This document shows positions 1 through 9,102 of a DNA stretch of 64,000 bases, in pieces. How positions within the stretch are numbered: the stretch's first letter is position 1; each line of letters begins with the position of its first letter. The position numbers were made by a program, and so were the translations under genes. Source of the DNA: Prevotella denticola (lineage in GTDB: Bacteria > Bacteroidota > Bacteroidia > Bacteroidales > Bacteroidaceae). The notes under the pieces are model-generated. The model did not search any database, had not been told where the DNA came from, and saw only the letters and a program-made list of their open reading frames with translations. Location: contig NZ_UGTM01000002.1 in the NCBI RefSeq assembly GCF_900454835.1, positions 496,001 to 560,000 on the forward strand. Reading direction: 5' to 3'.

Positions 1-1076
1 GACTGGATGTAGATTCTGTCCTGCCCTCTGTTGCATACGAAGTCCACTTCAAGCTGCTTGCGTTCACTTTTTCCATTTGCGTTTTTCGTATTTTGGGTAA
101 CCTGCCCTACATCCACAGAATAGCCACGCATCCGCAACTCATTGTATATAAGATTCTCCATCAAGTGTGTGTGTTCTGTCTGGCGGAAATTCAATCGGAC
201 ATTGCGTAATCCCAAGTCTTCAAAATAGTATTTTGCCGGAGTATCAATGTATTTACGACCCTTGATGTCGTAGCGAACGGCACGCTCCATCAGGAAAGCG
301 TCCTGCATGTAGTCCAGATAAGTCTTGACAGTATCTCTGGTGATGGTACTCCGCTTTGCAGAATGGAAGGTGTTCGCTATTTTCTGTGGATTGGTAAGGC
401 TTCCGATGCTACTTGCCATGACGTCAATGAGTTCTTCCAGATCATCATCGTTTCGTATGCTATACCTTTCTTTGATGTCGACAAGGTAGGTATTGGAGAA
501 AAGCTGTTGCAGATAGCCCTTCTTCTGTTGTTCTGTGGCCATCGTTACCGTTTGGGGCAATCCTCCCAAAAGCATATATTCATTGAGGTGTGTTTCCAAG
601 AAAGGCGCATCTGGCTTCACCGACATATATTCGCTGAAGCTCAATGGGTGGATGCGTAACTCATCGCCCCTACCACGGAAGGTTGTCACAACATCTTTTG
701 ACAGGAAGCGTGCATTACTGCCCGTGACATACACATCTAATTGTGGATTTTTCAGCAGCGTATTCAGCACCTCCTCAAAACGGTCAAGCAACTGTATCTC
801 ATCTATGAGTATAAAGTATTCCTTCGTATCTGTTACCCTTTGGCTAATGTAATCCAACAAGGGTAAAGGGTTTCGATAACGCTCATTATAAATGTTCTCC
901 AAATCCAACTTGATGATTTGGGTGTCATCTATCCCTTGTTCTTTAAGATACTGGCAGAAAAGTGTAAAGAGCAGATACGATTTGCCACTCCGACGCAATC
1001 CAGTAATGATCTTTACCATTCCATTGTGGCGTCGGTCAATTAACCTTTGCAGATATATTGGTCGTTCTATATTCAT
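1..1076 (-). CDS. AAA ATPase with DUF4143 domain (3' end outside window)
   Basis: The reading frame starts at ATG 1076 and runs off the window edge after about 358 residues. Seen: a P-loop near residue 25 (ITGLRRSGKS), a Walker B-like FILIDEIQ near residue 100, the VYVTGSNARFLS segment and the C-terminal Y-F-E-D-L-G-L-R-N segment typical of the AAA_14/DUF4143 family. Family role is poorly defined; many members are accessory or defence-island genes. It resembles the complete protein at 20573-21826 closely enough to be a paralog. A TATCTTTG promoter box lies 44 bp upstream between two palindromes. Function beyond ATP binding is not inferred. Confidence 0.9.
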   Translation of the reverse strand, partial: MNIERPIYLQRLIDRRHNGMVKIITGLRRSGKSYLLFTLFCQYLKEQGIDDTQIIKLDLENIYNERYRNPLPLLDYISQRVTDTKEYFILIDEIQLLDRFEEVLNTLLKNPQLDVYVTGSNARFLSKDVVTTFRGRGDELRIHPLSFSEYMSVKPDAPFLETHLNEYMLLGGLPQTVTMATEQQKKGYLQQLFSNTYLVDIKERYSIRNDDDLEELIDVMASSIGSLTNPQKIANTFHSAKRSTITRDTVKTYLDYMQDAFLMERAVRYDIKGRKYIDTPAKYYFEDLGLRNVRLNFRQTEHTHLMENLIYNELRMRGYSVDVGQVTQNTKNANGKSERKQLEVDFVCNRGQDRIYIQ

Positions 1077-1092
1077 TCCTATTAGTTATTTG

Positions 1093-1184
1093 TGCGTAAA
1101 GACGCATTCTTTGCGACTGCAAAGATATGGCTATTTTCTCACAACATCAAGATTTTATTCGTTTTTTTTGCGTAAATACGCATT
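1093..1184 (-). promoter_or_regulatory. Promoter flanked by two operator-like palindromes
   Basis: On the minus strand a Bacteroidetes -7 box TATCTTTG lies at 1127-1120. Two nearly identical 16-bp palindromic sites, TGCGTAAAGACGCATT (1093-1108) and TGCGTAAATACGCATT (1169-1184), lie about 12 bp downstream and 42 bp upstream of it. The placement around a promoter suggests binding by a dimeric repressor that controls the DUF4143 ATPase gene. The binder is unknown; no HTH gene sits next to it in the window. Confidence 0.55.
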
Positions 1185-1208
1185 AACCAATAAAATAGGG
1201 AGAATGCA

Positions 1209-4200
1209 TTATATGTATAGTGCGGAAACCATCTGATTGACTTTCTGTTGCTCCGCTTCACTGTCTTGCCCGCCATGTATCTTTTCCATGATGATTCTGA
1301 CGAGCTGAGCTATCCCCTCTTGCTGCTTGGGAGTCGCAATAGGAATAGGCAGATTGCGTATATGCTCGGGGTAGATGTGATAATCTCCGCCTCGTTGGTC
1401 AGCCAACAATTGACCAGCCATTGAGGAATTGAGGACACCCAGCAAATAAAGCAAGTCCACTTCACCTGACAACGCTTCCATCTCTGCACGAGTGTGTTTG
1501 CAGAATTTCTTGATACTTGAAGATATGCTCTTGTTGTTAACACCTTTCAGATCCTTCCAAAGAATAGCACAATAGATAGAGTGATTGTGCAAGAAATGTT
1601 CTTCTGTATCAATTGTCACATTGATAGTCCCCAAACAGTTCATAATCAGTTTGGGGCAGTCGTACAACTCACGAAAAGTCTGACGACTCAATTTGTCAGG
1701 ACATCGTTCTGTATTCCATTCAAGAAAACGGACACGCTTTACTTGGTACTTATCTATATCTTTGGCTTCTATGTATTTTCGACAATGAACTTCATCATAT
1801 ATATTGCTAATCAAGTCTTCTTTCTTAAAAGCTCCTTTTTCAATGTTCTCATTTGCATTAAGTACCATTCCTTTACTGATATAGCAGAAGTCACCCAACA
1901 CATTCATGTTGGCAAAACGATTTCCAGTCCTTCTTTCTTCTGTCAAGTTCCAGACATATTTATTTTCGTCCTGTTTTAATGTTTCTGGGGACTTACGTAA
2001 CACGTTACGGAATGTCTTGTCTCCAAATAATTGAGTTATGCGAAGTTCACCTTTTGGTGATGAGTTCTGAATGAACGGTATACAGTTGCTCACAGTTGCG
2101 TTCTCAAAAATCTTTGTACCGTTCAAATCTGCAATTTCCAATAGGCAATATTCTTCCACAATCATCTTACGGAGTTTCTTACCATACTTCTGGTTTGTCA
2201 AAGGATATGGCACTATCATCGAAAAAACACCATTGGGAGAGAGAAGCTGCAATCCAAGTTCCATAAAGGGAACGTATAAATCCCATTTCTCATTGAGCGA
2301 TTTATACTTTTTGCATGCCACAATGCGCTGCCTCTGTTCATTCAATTCAGGTGATGCAATCTGTGTCGGTGCGCTGATGTATGGAGGGTTGCCAATAGTA
2401 ATGTCGAATCCACCCTCTTTTGAGGGTCGGGAGAATACGTCGTGGAACCATGTGTGCCACAAGAAGAACTGGCTGTTGGCAGCGAGGTCAATGTCTCCGA
2501 AATCGACGGTGATACCCTGTTCGACGAGTTCTTGCTTTACGATTTCAGCAATTTGCTTTCTCAGTTCAACTTTTTGGGTATGTTCCGGGCAGGCATAATA
2601 CTCGTCAAGTCTCTCGCAAAGCTGTCTGCGGGAATCGTCTACCAGATTTCCGAAGAAGGTTACAGTCTTTTCGGCCTCTTCCTTTCTTCCGGTCACAGCG
2701 GAAAGGTCTACCCCCTTGTACTGTTCCAGCAGGGAGTTCCCCTGCATGATTTTGAAGTCAAGGTTAGGCAGTGCCTCGGGCGACTTCTCGTCGACGATCA
2801 GCGAAAGCCAGAAGCGCAGCCGGGCGATATCCACCGCCCCCCTTTCGATATCTACGCCATAGATATTGTTCTGAATAATGTGCCGTTTGATGTCGGCCGC
2901 ATTCTCCGCTACGTCCGGCTCGATGGCTGCCCGGCAGAGGAACAGTTCGCGCAGCAGTCCCATGGGGAAGGCTCCGGATCCGATGGCCGGATCGCATATC
3001 TTCACGTCACGGAGTTTCTGGTCGAGGACTCCTTTCAATCCGTCCAGCTGTTCGCCGTCGTGTGTGGTGACGAACCGGCGGATGCGTTCCCTGTCTTCTT
3101 CTGTCTGACCGGTCTGCAGGTAGGCGATGAGACTTTCTCGGCACATGTACTGTACGATTTCCTTCGGTGTATAGAACGCACCTTTGTCCTTGTTGTCTTC
3201 CAGCAGGTTCTCGAAAATGCGTCCGAGCATTTCGGGGTCGATTCCTACTTCGGCATCATCAGGGTCGTTCTCATCGATGGTGAAATTGTATCGCGAAAGC
3301 ATAGTGAGCAGACTGTCAAAGTATTCGGCAGGAAACTTTACCGTCTTTTCGTCAAGCGGGTCGCGTTCGAAAAGACCGCCGTTCAGATACGGAATTCTGC
3401 AGTTCCGGAAGCCTTCCACCTTGGTATCGTACAGGTCGTTCCTGTCGGAACGGTCACAGTCTAAACCGTCGGCGAACAGTCCCTCCAGCACCTCATCCAG
3501 GAAACTGTCTTTCTGCTCTTCCGAGGCATTCTCGAAAAGATGGAGCATGAAGCTGCGGTCGCCGTCTCCCCAGTCTTTCCCGGCCGGCACACCGAGCCAG
3601 CCTTTCTTCTGTAGGAAGTGCAGGAATACGATACGTCCCAGGAGTTTCTTTACATAGTCGCGTACCAGCTTGTCATTGCCGCCGAAGGCAGGATATAAGG
3701 TCGGGTGGGGGGCGTGCGTCTGGGCCTCCACATACTTTCCACCCTTTTTCACATAACGTTTTCCCGTAATGTATTCAACGAAGCTGTCATATTCCGACTT
3801 GTATTTGCCAAAGAACTCGTTGGACAGTGCCTCGACATTAAAGGCATTCTCAATGTCTTTTACCTCTATAGGGCCATGTTTCTCATAAAGTTTCATGAAA
3901 TTCTGTCCTGCTGTGTGGCATGACTGTTCAGGACCCAGCAGGAACGTATAGCGTTTGCTGTCAGTAGCCGTTTTCCTGTCTCCGCTGATATGGCAGAAGG
4001 TGAAACGCCAGTCCCACCGTACGTCATTTTCGTAGTGGAACAGCATGAAGGCGCAGGAGTAAGTCCCCATGATGGAGCGGACGAGCCGCTGGATTCCTAC
4101 CCTGTTGCGTTCCATCCTGACCCTGTCGCTGACCGTCACGTCGAAGATGTAGAGGGGTTCGACACCTACTTCTATCTTTCCTACCTGCCTGACGCTGCGT

Positions 4201-4373
4201 ATGCCAAGTGTCTCGGATGTTTTCCTGTATTCGTCCTTCTGATTCAGGAACTCTGTTTCATGACCATCTTCAAAACTGTCTTCTCCGAAGATCGGGAAGA
4301 TGATGTTCTCGAGGAACGACCTGCTGCCCTGGTACCGGTCGCTTAAATACGTCTGTAATAAATTCTTGTCCAT
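1209..4373 (-). CDS. Eco57I/PglX-like adenine-specific DNA methyltransferase
   Basis: A 1054-residue protein. Seen: SAM-binding motif I DPAIGSGAF at about residues 460-468, the catalytic NPPY motif (ITIGNPPYI) at about 662-665, and a C-terminal region with HIYPEHIRNLPIPI followed by a glutamine-rich helix, which matches the target-recognition tail of Eco57I/TaqI-type enzymes. The N-terminal 400 residues show no nuclease motif I can recognise. Family knowledge: these enzymes methylate adenine N6 in restriction or BREX-like systems. It starts 9 bp after the helicase gene, so the two are surely one operon. Inference: it marks self DNA while the helicase-PLD partner attacks unmodified DNA. Confidence 0.85.
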   Translation of the reverse strand: MDKNLLQTYLSDRYQGSRSFLENIIFPIFGEDSFEDGHETEFLNQKDEYRKTSETLGIRSVRQVGKIEVGVEPLYIFDVTVSDRVRMERNRVGIQRLVRSIMGTYSCAFMLFHYENDVRWDWRFTFCHISGDRKTATDSKRYTFLLGPEQSCHTAGQNFMKLYEKHGPIEVKDIENAFNVEALSNEFFGKYKSEYDSFVEYITGKRYVKKGGKYVEAQTHAPHPTLYPAFGGNDKLVRDYVKKLLGRIVFLHFLQKKGWLGVPAGKDWGDGDRSFMLHLFENASEEQKDSFLDEVLEGLFADGLDCDRSDRNDLYDTKVEGFRNCRIPYLNGGLFERDPLDEKTVKFPAEYFDSLLTMLSRYNFTIDENDPDDAEVGIDPEMLGRIFENLLEDNKDKGAFYTPKEIVQYMCRESLIAYLQTGQTEEDRERIRRFVTTHDGEQLDGLKGVLDQKLRDVKICDPAIGSGAFPMGLLRELFLCRAAIEPDVAENAADIKRHIIQNNIYGVDIERGAVDIARLRFWLSLIVDEKSPEALPNLDFKIMQGNSLLEQYKGVDLSAVTGRKEEAEKTVTFFGNLVDDSRRQLCERLDEYYACPEHTQKVELRKQIAEIVKQELVEQGITVDFGDIDLAANSQFFLWHTWFHDVFSRPSKEGGFDITIGNPPYISAPTQIASPELNEQRQRIVACKKYKSLNEKWDLYVPFMELGLQLLSPNGVFSMIVPYPLTNQKYGKKLRKMIVEEYCLLEIADLNGTKIFENATVSNCIPFIQNSSPKGELRITQLFGDKTFRNVLRKSPETLKQDENKYVWNLTEERRTGNRFANMNVLGDFCYISKGMVLNANENIEKGAFKKEDLISNIYDEVHCRKYIEAKDIDKYQVKRVRFLEWNTERCPDKLSRQTFRELYDCPKLIMNCLGTINVTIDTEEHFLHNHSIYCAILWKDLKGVNNKSISSSIKKFCKHTRAEMEALSGEVDLLYLLGVLNSSMAGQLLADQRGGDYHIYPEHIRNLPIPIATPKQQEGIAQLVRIIMEKIHGGQDSEAEQQKVNQMVSALYI

Positions 4374-4382
4374 CCTGCCTGT

Positions 4383-7300
4383 TTACTTGATTGTTCCTAA
4401 AACGATTGTAGCCTCACCCTGTCTGCTCTCTACGTTGGCGACGAGCCTGCCGATCTCCCGTTCCAGTATTTCGTCGATGTCCTGCTGCCCGATGGCAAAC
4501 AGGCGTGAATCCTTTTCTCGCAGCTCCTTTCCGATGACAAGCATCTTCCTGATGATGTCGGCACTGCCTTTGTCTGCAAGTTTCCTTGCATTCTTCAGGA
4601 GAGCCTTGGATTTCGCGGAGACCGGACTGCTGTTATACAGCTTCACGATGACCTCAAGAGCCTGTGTGCGTTTGTCTCCCGTCCTTGGCCTGCTGATACG
4701 CACGAAGTACTGATTGTAAGTCCTGATGGCTTCCGATGCCAGCTGCTGCCAGTTCTCCGGCAGGGGCACACGTCTGGCATCTTCCTCTGTCCGCATCTCT
4801 TCAAGCAGATCCAACAGGGAAATGATTTCGGCATTATGGCGACCGTCCTCCGTTTGACGTATTCTCACGGCAAGTCTTGCGGACCGGGGGGCTTTTACGA
4901 CAAAGTAGGCTGTCCCGCAATCTGCCTGGGCGATCTGCCAGCCGTCCTCCGCCTGTTCGATCCGGGCATAGCGTTCAGGGTGGGTGTTCTTGTATTGTTT
5001 CAGTTCATACACATATTTCTGCAGAGGCGACTCTTCTCCGTCTACAGCCTTGGCAAGGTTGTAGTGCATGATGTCTTCCTCCTCCGAGAAGATTTTGCTG
5101 TCCCCTCCGAACAATAGGTGGAACGACTGCAGTTTCGTGTGTGCCTTGCGGACAAGCTGTATCTGGGCGTCACCTTCCGCACTCGGCATGAAGTTGTAGA
5201 CGTAGACAAACGGCTCTTTGCTGCCGATGCGGTTCACACGTCCTATGCGCTGCATCAGGCGGGTCGAGTTCCACGGAGTATCATAGTTCAGGATGACATT
5301 GGTCCGGTGCAGGTTCACTCCCTCTGCCAGCACCTCGGTCGTGATGATCACATCATAGTCGTCCTTCCATTTTCCTTCGTAATTGGCGTCGAAGTTCTCT
5401 TCTATCGTGTGCTCCATCTCGTCGCGGTTGGCGGCGGTGATGACAAGTGTCTTGTAGCCTTTGGCCTTGACGGCTCTCGCCAGAGAACGGACGGTGTCGA
5501 TGGCCTCGGAGAAAATGACCAGTTTGCCGGATGTGTTCGTCTGCGGGTTGAACAGCTCGGGTTTTATCTTCTCCTTGAACGCATCAAACTTGGGGTCTTG
5601 GGAGTTTCTTGCCCAGCGGTCATACAGGTTTGAGATGAGCCGGTGGTCTTCCTTCAGCTGGGCAAAGTATTCCTCCTTGAAGTCTTTCCGCCTGTATTCG
5701 GCATTCTGTCCTCTCTCATTCCGCCCCTGCTCCGTGAGCCGGGTTATTTTCTTCCTGATGTCTTCCACGCAGTCATTGAAAGTAAGTTTCTTCTTCTGCA
5801 CCTTGCCCTTCTTTCGTTTATTTTTCTTTTCTTGCTCCTTGTTCTTTGTTTCAAAATCGAGTTCTTTATTGACATCGATTTGCGGACAGACGAAGATGGT
5901 GTCATTCTCCCACATCCTGATCATATTCTCCGTATAGCGGCGGAGGTTGAGCAGGGACTGCGTGAAAGCTGTAAACGAACTTTCCAGCCGCTTTACGAGC
6001 AGGATCTGCATGATGGTGGCGAGCTGCTTTGCCACATCGCCTACGCTGCGGTTGCCCCGTCCGGTGTGTTTCTTTTCGTTGGCAGGGTCGGCAAAGTACT
6101 CGATGGCACGGTAACGGAAATATCTCAGCCATTCATCAGTCTGCATCTTTTCCTTCTCGGTCGGGGCGATGATGGTCATGGTGTCAGAGAAAAGCGTTGC
6201 CAGTTCCTCGTCCATGATGTATTCAAGGTTGTTCGGTCCGACAATCTTCGGGAATACCAGGCCTTGCGCTTTTATGTCTTCTTCATAATACGTCTCGACG
6301 TCGGTTCTTGTCCTGCGCTCAAGGATGTCGCTCAGAATGCAGTCGCGGAGTTTCCTGGAGACCTCGTCGAGCCGTCTGCGGCGTTCGTCTGATGGGATGT
6401 CATAAATGAGATCGCCTGTGGTAGCATCTGCTTCAGGCTTGCGGATAAGCAGGTCGTATTCTCTGTTTACGTCGGCAAAGAATTTTTCAATGTTACCGCC
6501 TTCAGCCTTCTTCAGTGTGCTGTCATTATGGTTGCGTTCGAAAAGATAGATCTGGTTCTTTAGATCGTTGGGGCGGTTGTTCTGCGGTGTGGCAGAAAGC
6601 AGTCCGATGTATGGATATGTCCCCGTATCGGCACCGATTTTCTGTATCAGTCCGTCAAGCGACTGGTACATCAGCGTGGCACTGTTGCGGAACTTATGGC
6701 TCTCGTCAATGACGATAAGCCCGTAGTTTTTGTCTTGCAGCGTTTCGCCGAACTCTCCGGTATCTCCGCTGTCATCATCTTCCAAATCCGCTCCTTCTGC
6801 AAGATTCCCGATGCGTCCTGTGGTGACGAAGTCAATGTAGGGTGCAATCTTTTCTTCAGCATCCTTGTCGAACATCATGATGGTTTTCTTCCATCCAGAC
6901 TGAATGGCCGGTGGGGTGATGACCAGCACCTTGCGCTCCCGGCCGTCATCTTCAGGAACAGAGAGAAAACGTTTTATGATCAGGATTCCGATGATGGTCT
7001 TGCCGAGGCCCACGACATCAGCCAGCATGAAGCCGCCGTGTTCGTGCATGATGCCGATGCACCGCTTGACTGCTTCTATCTGGTATTCCAGCCTGTGGAT
7101 GCCGGCGGGCAGGTAGGACTGAATCTGTTGGCCGAGCGACTTGTCAACCACTTCTCCGAACTTGATTCGGAGCAGCTTGATATACAGCTCGTATGGGGTA
7201 AAAGGTTCTTCCATGACTTTTCGGGTGATGGGTGCCCGCTTCAACACCTGTTCCAGGAACTCCTTGTTCCATGGCTCTGACATATTCCACTTTTCATCGA

Positions 7301-7898
7301 ACCACTGCACATGGGTCTTATGATTGGGAATGGGCGCCTCTGACAGCACCCGGACCACATCTGTCTCCAGATAATTCAACTCTGCGTTGCCTTGCAGTCC
7401 TTTTCCTGTAAAGTTGGAACTGCCGATCAGGCCGTATCCTTTACCGGCATCGCGGCCATCGAAGATATAGCATTTGGAATGAAGGAACTGTGCGGCATTG
7501 TCTTTGTTCTTTCGGAATATGCGAATCTGTATTTTGGAACCGTCGTCTTCGGTGCAATACTCCAGAAGAAGCCGCACCGCATTCTCGAATTCAGTCTTCG
7601 GCTCAAGTTCGCACAGGTCTGTACGGATGAAGTCACCAGGGTAATCCATGTCCCTGTACTTGGGATTCCTGACCTGAGACGCATACACGTACGGGTCTTT
7701 TCCGATGAGCAGCAGCAGCTTTGTCCCTTCTTTCCGCAGGAAGGATCTGATGTCGTCTGCCAGCAGAGCAAGTCCCGGAATGTCCCAGTATCCTGTTGCG
7801 ATCCTGACAGTGAGAATACCTTCAGAAGCCAGACAGTCCCTCAATGCCTGAAGCATTGAGAGCTGTGCTGATGAGTTGTCTATCAGTGTATTATTCAT
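4383..7898 (-). CDS. SNF2-type helicase with N-terminal phospholipase D domain
   Basis: A 1171-residue protein. Seen: a PLD catalytic motif HSKCYIFD (H-x-K-x4-D) at about 140-147 followed by GSSNFTGKG; helicase motif I DVVGLGKT at about 294-301; motif II DESH at about 398-401; motif III LLSATPQNNRP; and the C-terminal helicase lobe with TEVLAEGVNLH and the arginine-finger motif QRIGRVNRIGS. Family knowledge: PLD-helicase fusions translocate on DNA and the PLD fold can cut nucleic acid; they recur in defence islands with methyltransferases. It is the first gene of the operon with the methyltransferase. Only one HKD motif is visible, so a dimer would be needed to complete the active site. Confidence 0.88.
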   Translation of the reverse strand: MNNTLIDNSSAQLSMLQALRDCLASEGILTVRIATGYWDIPGLALLADDIRSFLRKEGTKLLLLIGKDPYVYASQVRNPKYRDMDYPGDFIRTDLCELEPKTEFENAVRLLLEYCTEDDGSKIQIRIFRKNKDNAAQFLHSKCYIFDGRDAGKGYGLIGSSNFTGKGLQGNAELNYLETDVVRVLSEAPIPNHKTHVQWFDEKWNMSEPWNKEFLEQVLKRAPITRKVMEEPFTPYELYIKLLRIKFGEVVDKSLGQQIQSYLPAGIHRLEYQIEAVKRCIGIMHEHGGFMLADVVGLGKTIIGILIIKRFLSVPEDDGRERKVLVITPPAIQSGWKKTIMMFDKDAEEKIAPYIDFVTTGRIGNLAEGADLEDDDSGDTGEFGETLQDKNYGLIVIDESHKFRNSATLMYQSLDGLIQKIGADTGTYPYIGLLSATPQNNRPNDLKNQIYLFERNHNDSTLKKAEGGNIEKFFADVNREYDLLIRKPEADATTGDLIYDIPSDERRRRLDEVSRKLRDCILSDILERRTRTDVETYYEEDIKAQGLVFPKIVGPNNLEYIMDEELATLFSDTMTIIAPTEKEKMQTDEWLRYFRYRAIEYFADPANEKKHTGRGNRSVGDVAKQLATIMQILLVKRLESSFTAFTQSLLNLRRYTENMIRMWENDTIFVCPQIDVNKELDFETKNKEQEKKNKRKKGKVQKKKLTFNDCVEDIRKKITRLTEQGRNERGQNAEYRRKDFKEEYFAQLKEDHRLISNLYDRWARNSQDPKFDAFKEKIKPELFNPQTNTSGKLVIFSEAIDTVRSLARAVKAKGYKTLVITAANRDEMEHTIEENFDANYEGKWKDDYDVIITTEVLAEGVNLHRTNVILNYDTPWNSTRLMQRIGRVNRIGSKEPFVYVYNFMPSAEGDAQIQLVRKAHTKLQSFHLLFGGDSKIFSEEEDIMHYNLAKAVDGEESPLQKYVYELKQYKNTHPERYARIEQAEDGWQIAQADCGTAYFVVKAPRSARLAVRIRQTEDGRHNAEIISLLDLLEEMRTEEDARRVPLPENWQQLASEAIRTYNQYFVRISRPRTGDKRTQALEVIVKLYNSSPVSAKSKALLKNARKLADKGSADIIRKMLVIGKELREKDSRLFAIGQQDIDEILEREIGRLVANVESRQGEATIVLGTIK

Positions 7899-8189
7899 GT
7901 GCGGTTTTTTTATCGTTTTCGAGATGTTTGTCTTTGGGAAACCGGGATGTTGTGGCTTCTGGAAACTGGGGCATTGTGTTGTAAGGGATTCTCTCCTGCC
8001 CCGTCATAGAACGGCGGTCGCTTGTCTCAATGTTCCTATGCCGGCCGTACCATCGCCGCATCGTAACAAGGTGGATGACTTCCTCGGCATGACGGAATCC
8101 ATTGCATCGTATTGCAGACAGCGATTCCGGAAGTTTTTGTAAAAGACGTAAATCACGTGTGTCGAGGAGACTGGCTTTTCCTGCCTGTC
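7899..8189. other. Intergenic region between divergent-function minus-strand genes
   Basis: About 290 bases upstream of the helicase gene and downstream of the CPBP protease gene. I see no credible gene and no clear TAnnTTTG box for the helicase. The small frames here look random. Confidence 0.5.
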
Positions 8190-8240
8190 CTTTTTACTTT
8201 TTTACCTTCTTACCTTTTTACTTTTTTACTTTTTTACTTT
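8190..8240. repeat. T-rich microsatellite running into the CPBP stop codon
   Basis: A degenerate array of units like CTTTTTTAC (minus strand GTAAAAAAG). On the minus strand it encodes the last residues (KVKK) and the stop codon of the CPBP protease gene and continues as its 3' region. Unit gain or loss would change the C-terminus. Confidence 0.7.
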
Positions 8241-9053
8241 CCCCATTCGCTTCCCCAGTTGTAGGATGGAGGGTGCGAGGATGCAGAGTGAGAAGAACAG
8301 TCCGCCGTACATCATCCGCTCGCTGCCATGGAAGAGGTCGATGAGTTTTCCGTCATTCATCTGCGGCATGAAGTTGAACATCAGGTAGGCTACGGTGTTG
8401 TTGACCCAGTGGAACAGGACTCCCGGGAGAATGCTGCCTGTGCGGTAATACATCCAGCCCAGCAGCAGACCGACCAGAAAGGCGTGCGTACCCTGCGCCA
8501 GGTTCAGGTGGATGGCGCCGAAGACGAGGGCGGAGAACACGATGGCTGCCCAGTGGGCTCTGCTACCAAAGATGTCCAGCAGCGTATGCAGCACTGCTCC
8601 GCGGAACACGAGCTCCTCGGCTATCGGAGCCATGATGCCCAGGGCGAGATAGCCCCAGGAGGTTCTCATGATGCTTTCGAACAGCTGCTGTGTCTGCGAG
8701 GGGAGGGTCAGATTGATTTTCTCTGCCACGAACTCCATCGGGAGTATCGAGCCTGCCGCCAGCAGGAATGCCCAGAAAAGGACACCCCAGGGGCGTGACC
8801 TGAGGTAGTTGCGCGACACCGGTGCCCAGCCGGCACGGGTGAAGAGGGCGAAGGTGAGCAGGCTGCTGATGACAGTGGTGACGGCAACGGCCGTTCCGCT
8901 GCTGTCCTCGTTCATGGCGGTACGGAACGGTATGCCCCGGACAATGGCAATGCATCCTGCCGACAGGTACCGTGACAGGAACTGCAGCAGTACGAAGACT
9001 GCAACGAACAGGATGATGTAAAGGACGTTTGTCCACGTGTCTTTATGCTTCAT
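8226..9053 (-). CDS. CPBP family intramembrane metalloprotease
   Basis: A 275-residue polytopic membrane protein. The conserved CPBP (Abi/Rce1-like) motifs are all present: EELVFRG (EExxxR), FGAIHLN (FxxxH) and HWVNN (HxxxN), in the C-terminal half, between hydrophobic segments. Family knowledge: these are glutamic/metallo-type proteases that cleave within the membrane; in bacteria substrates are mostly unknown. Start ATG 9053. It lies 49 bp from RibF on the same strand, so it may be cotranscribed with ribF. Its last codons come from the T-rich microsatellite. Confidence 0.9.
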   Translation of the reverse strand: MKHKDTWTNVLYIILFVAVFVLLQFLSRYLSAGCIAIVRGIPFRTAMNEDSSGTAVAVTTVISSLLTFALFTRAGWAPVSRNYLRSRPWGVLFWAFLLAAGSILPMEFVAEKINLTLPSQTQQLFESIMRTSWGYLALGIMAPIAEELVFRGAVLHTLLDIFGSRAHWAAIVFSALVFGAIHLNLAQGTHAFLVGLLLGWMYYRTGSILPGVLFHWVNNTVAYLMFNFMPQMNDGKLIDLFHGSERMMYGGLFFSLCILAPSILQLGKRMGKVKK

Positions 9054-9102
9054 ATTTCTCTCTTTTCCTTAATGATGATCACTTTGTTCTTCTGCGGGCT
9101 GC

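Noticed and set aside
1209..7898. DISARM or BREX system
   Set aside because: No DrmA/DrmB, PglZ or BrxC-like gene is in the window; only a helicase-PLD and a methyltransferase are present, so I call it a separate two-gene module.
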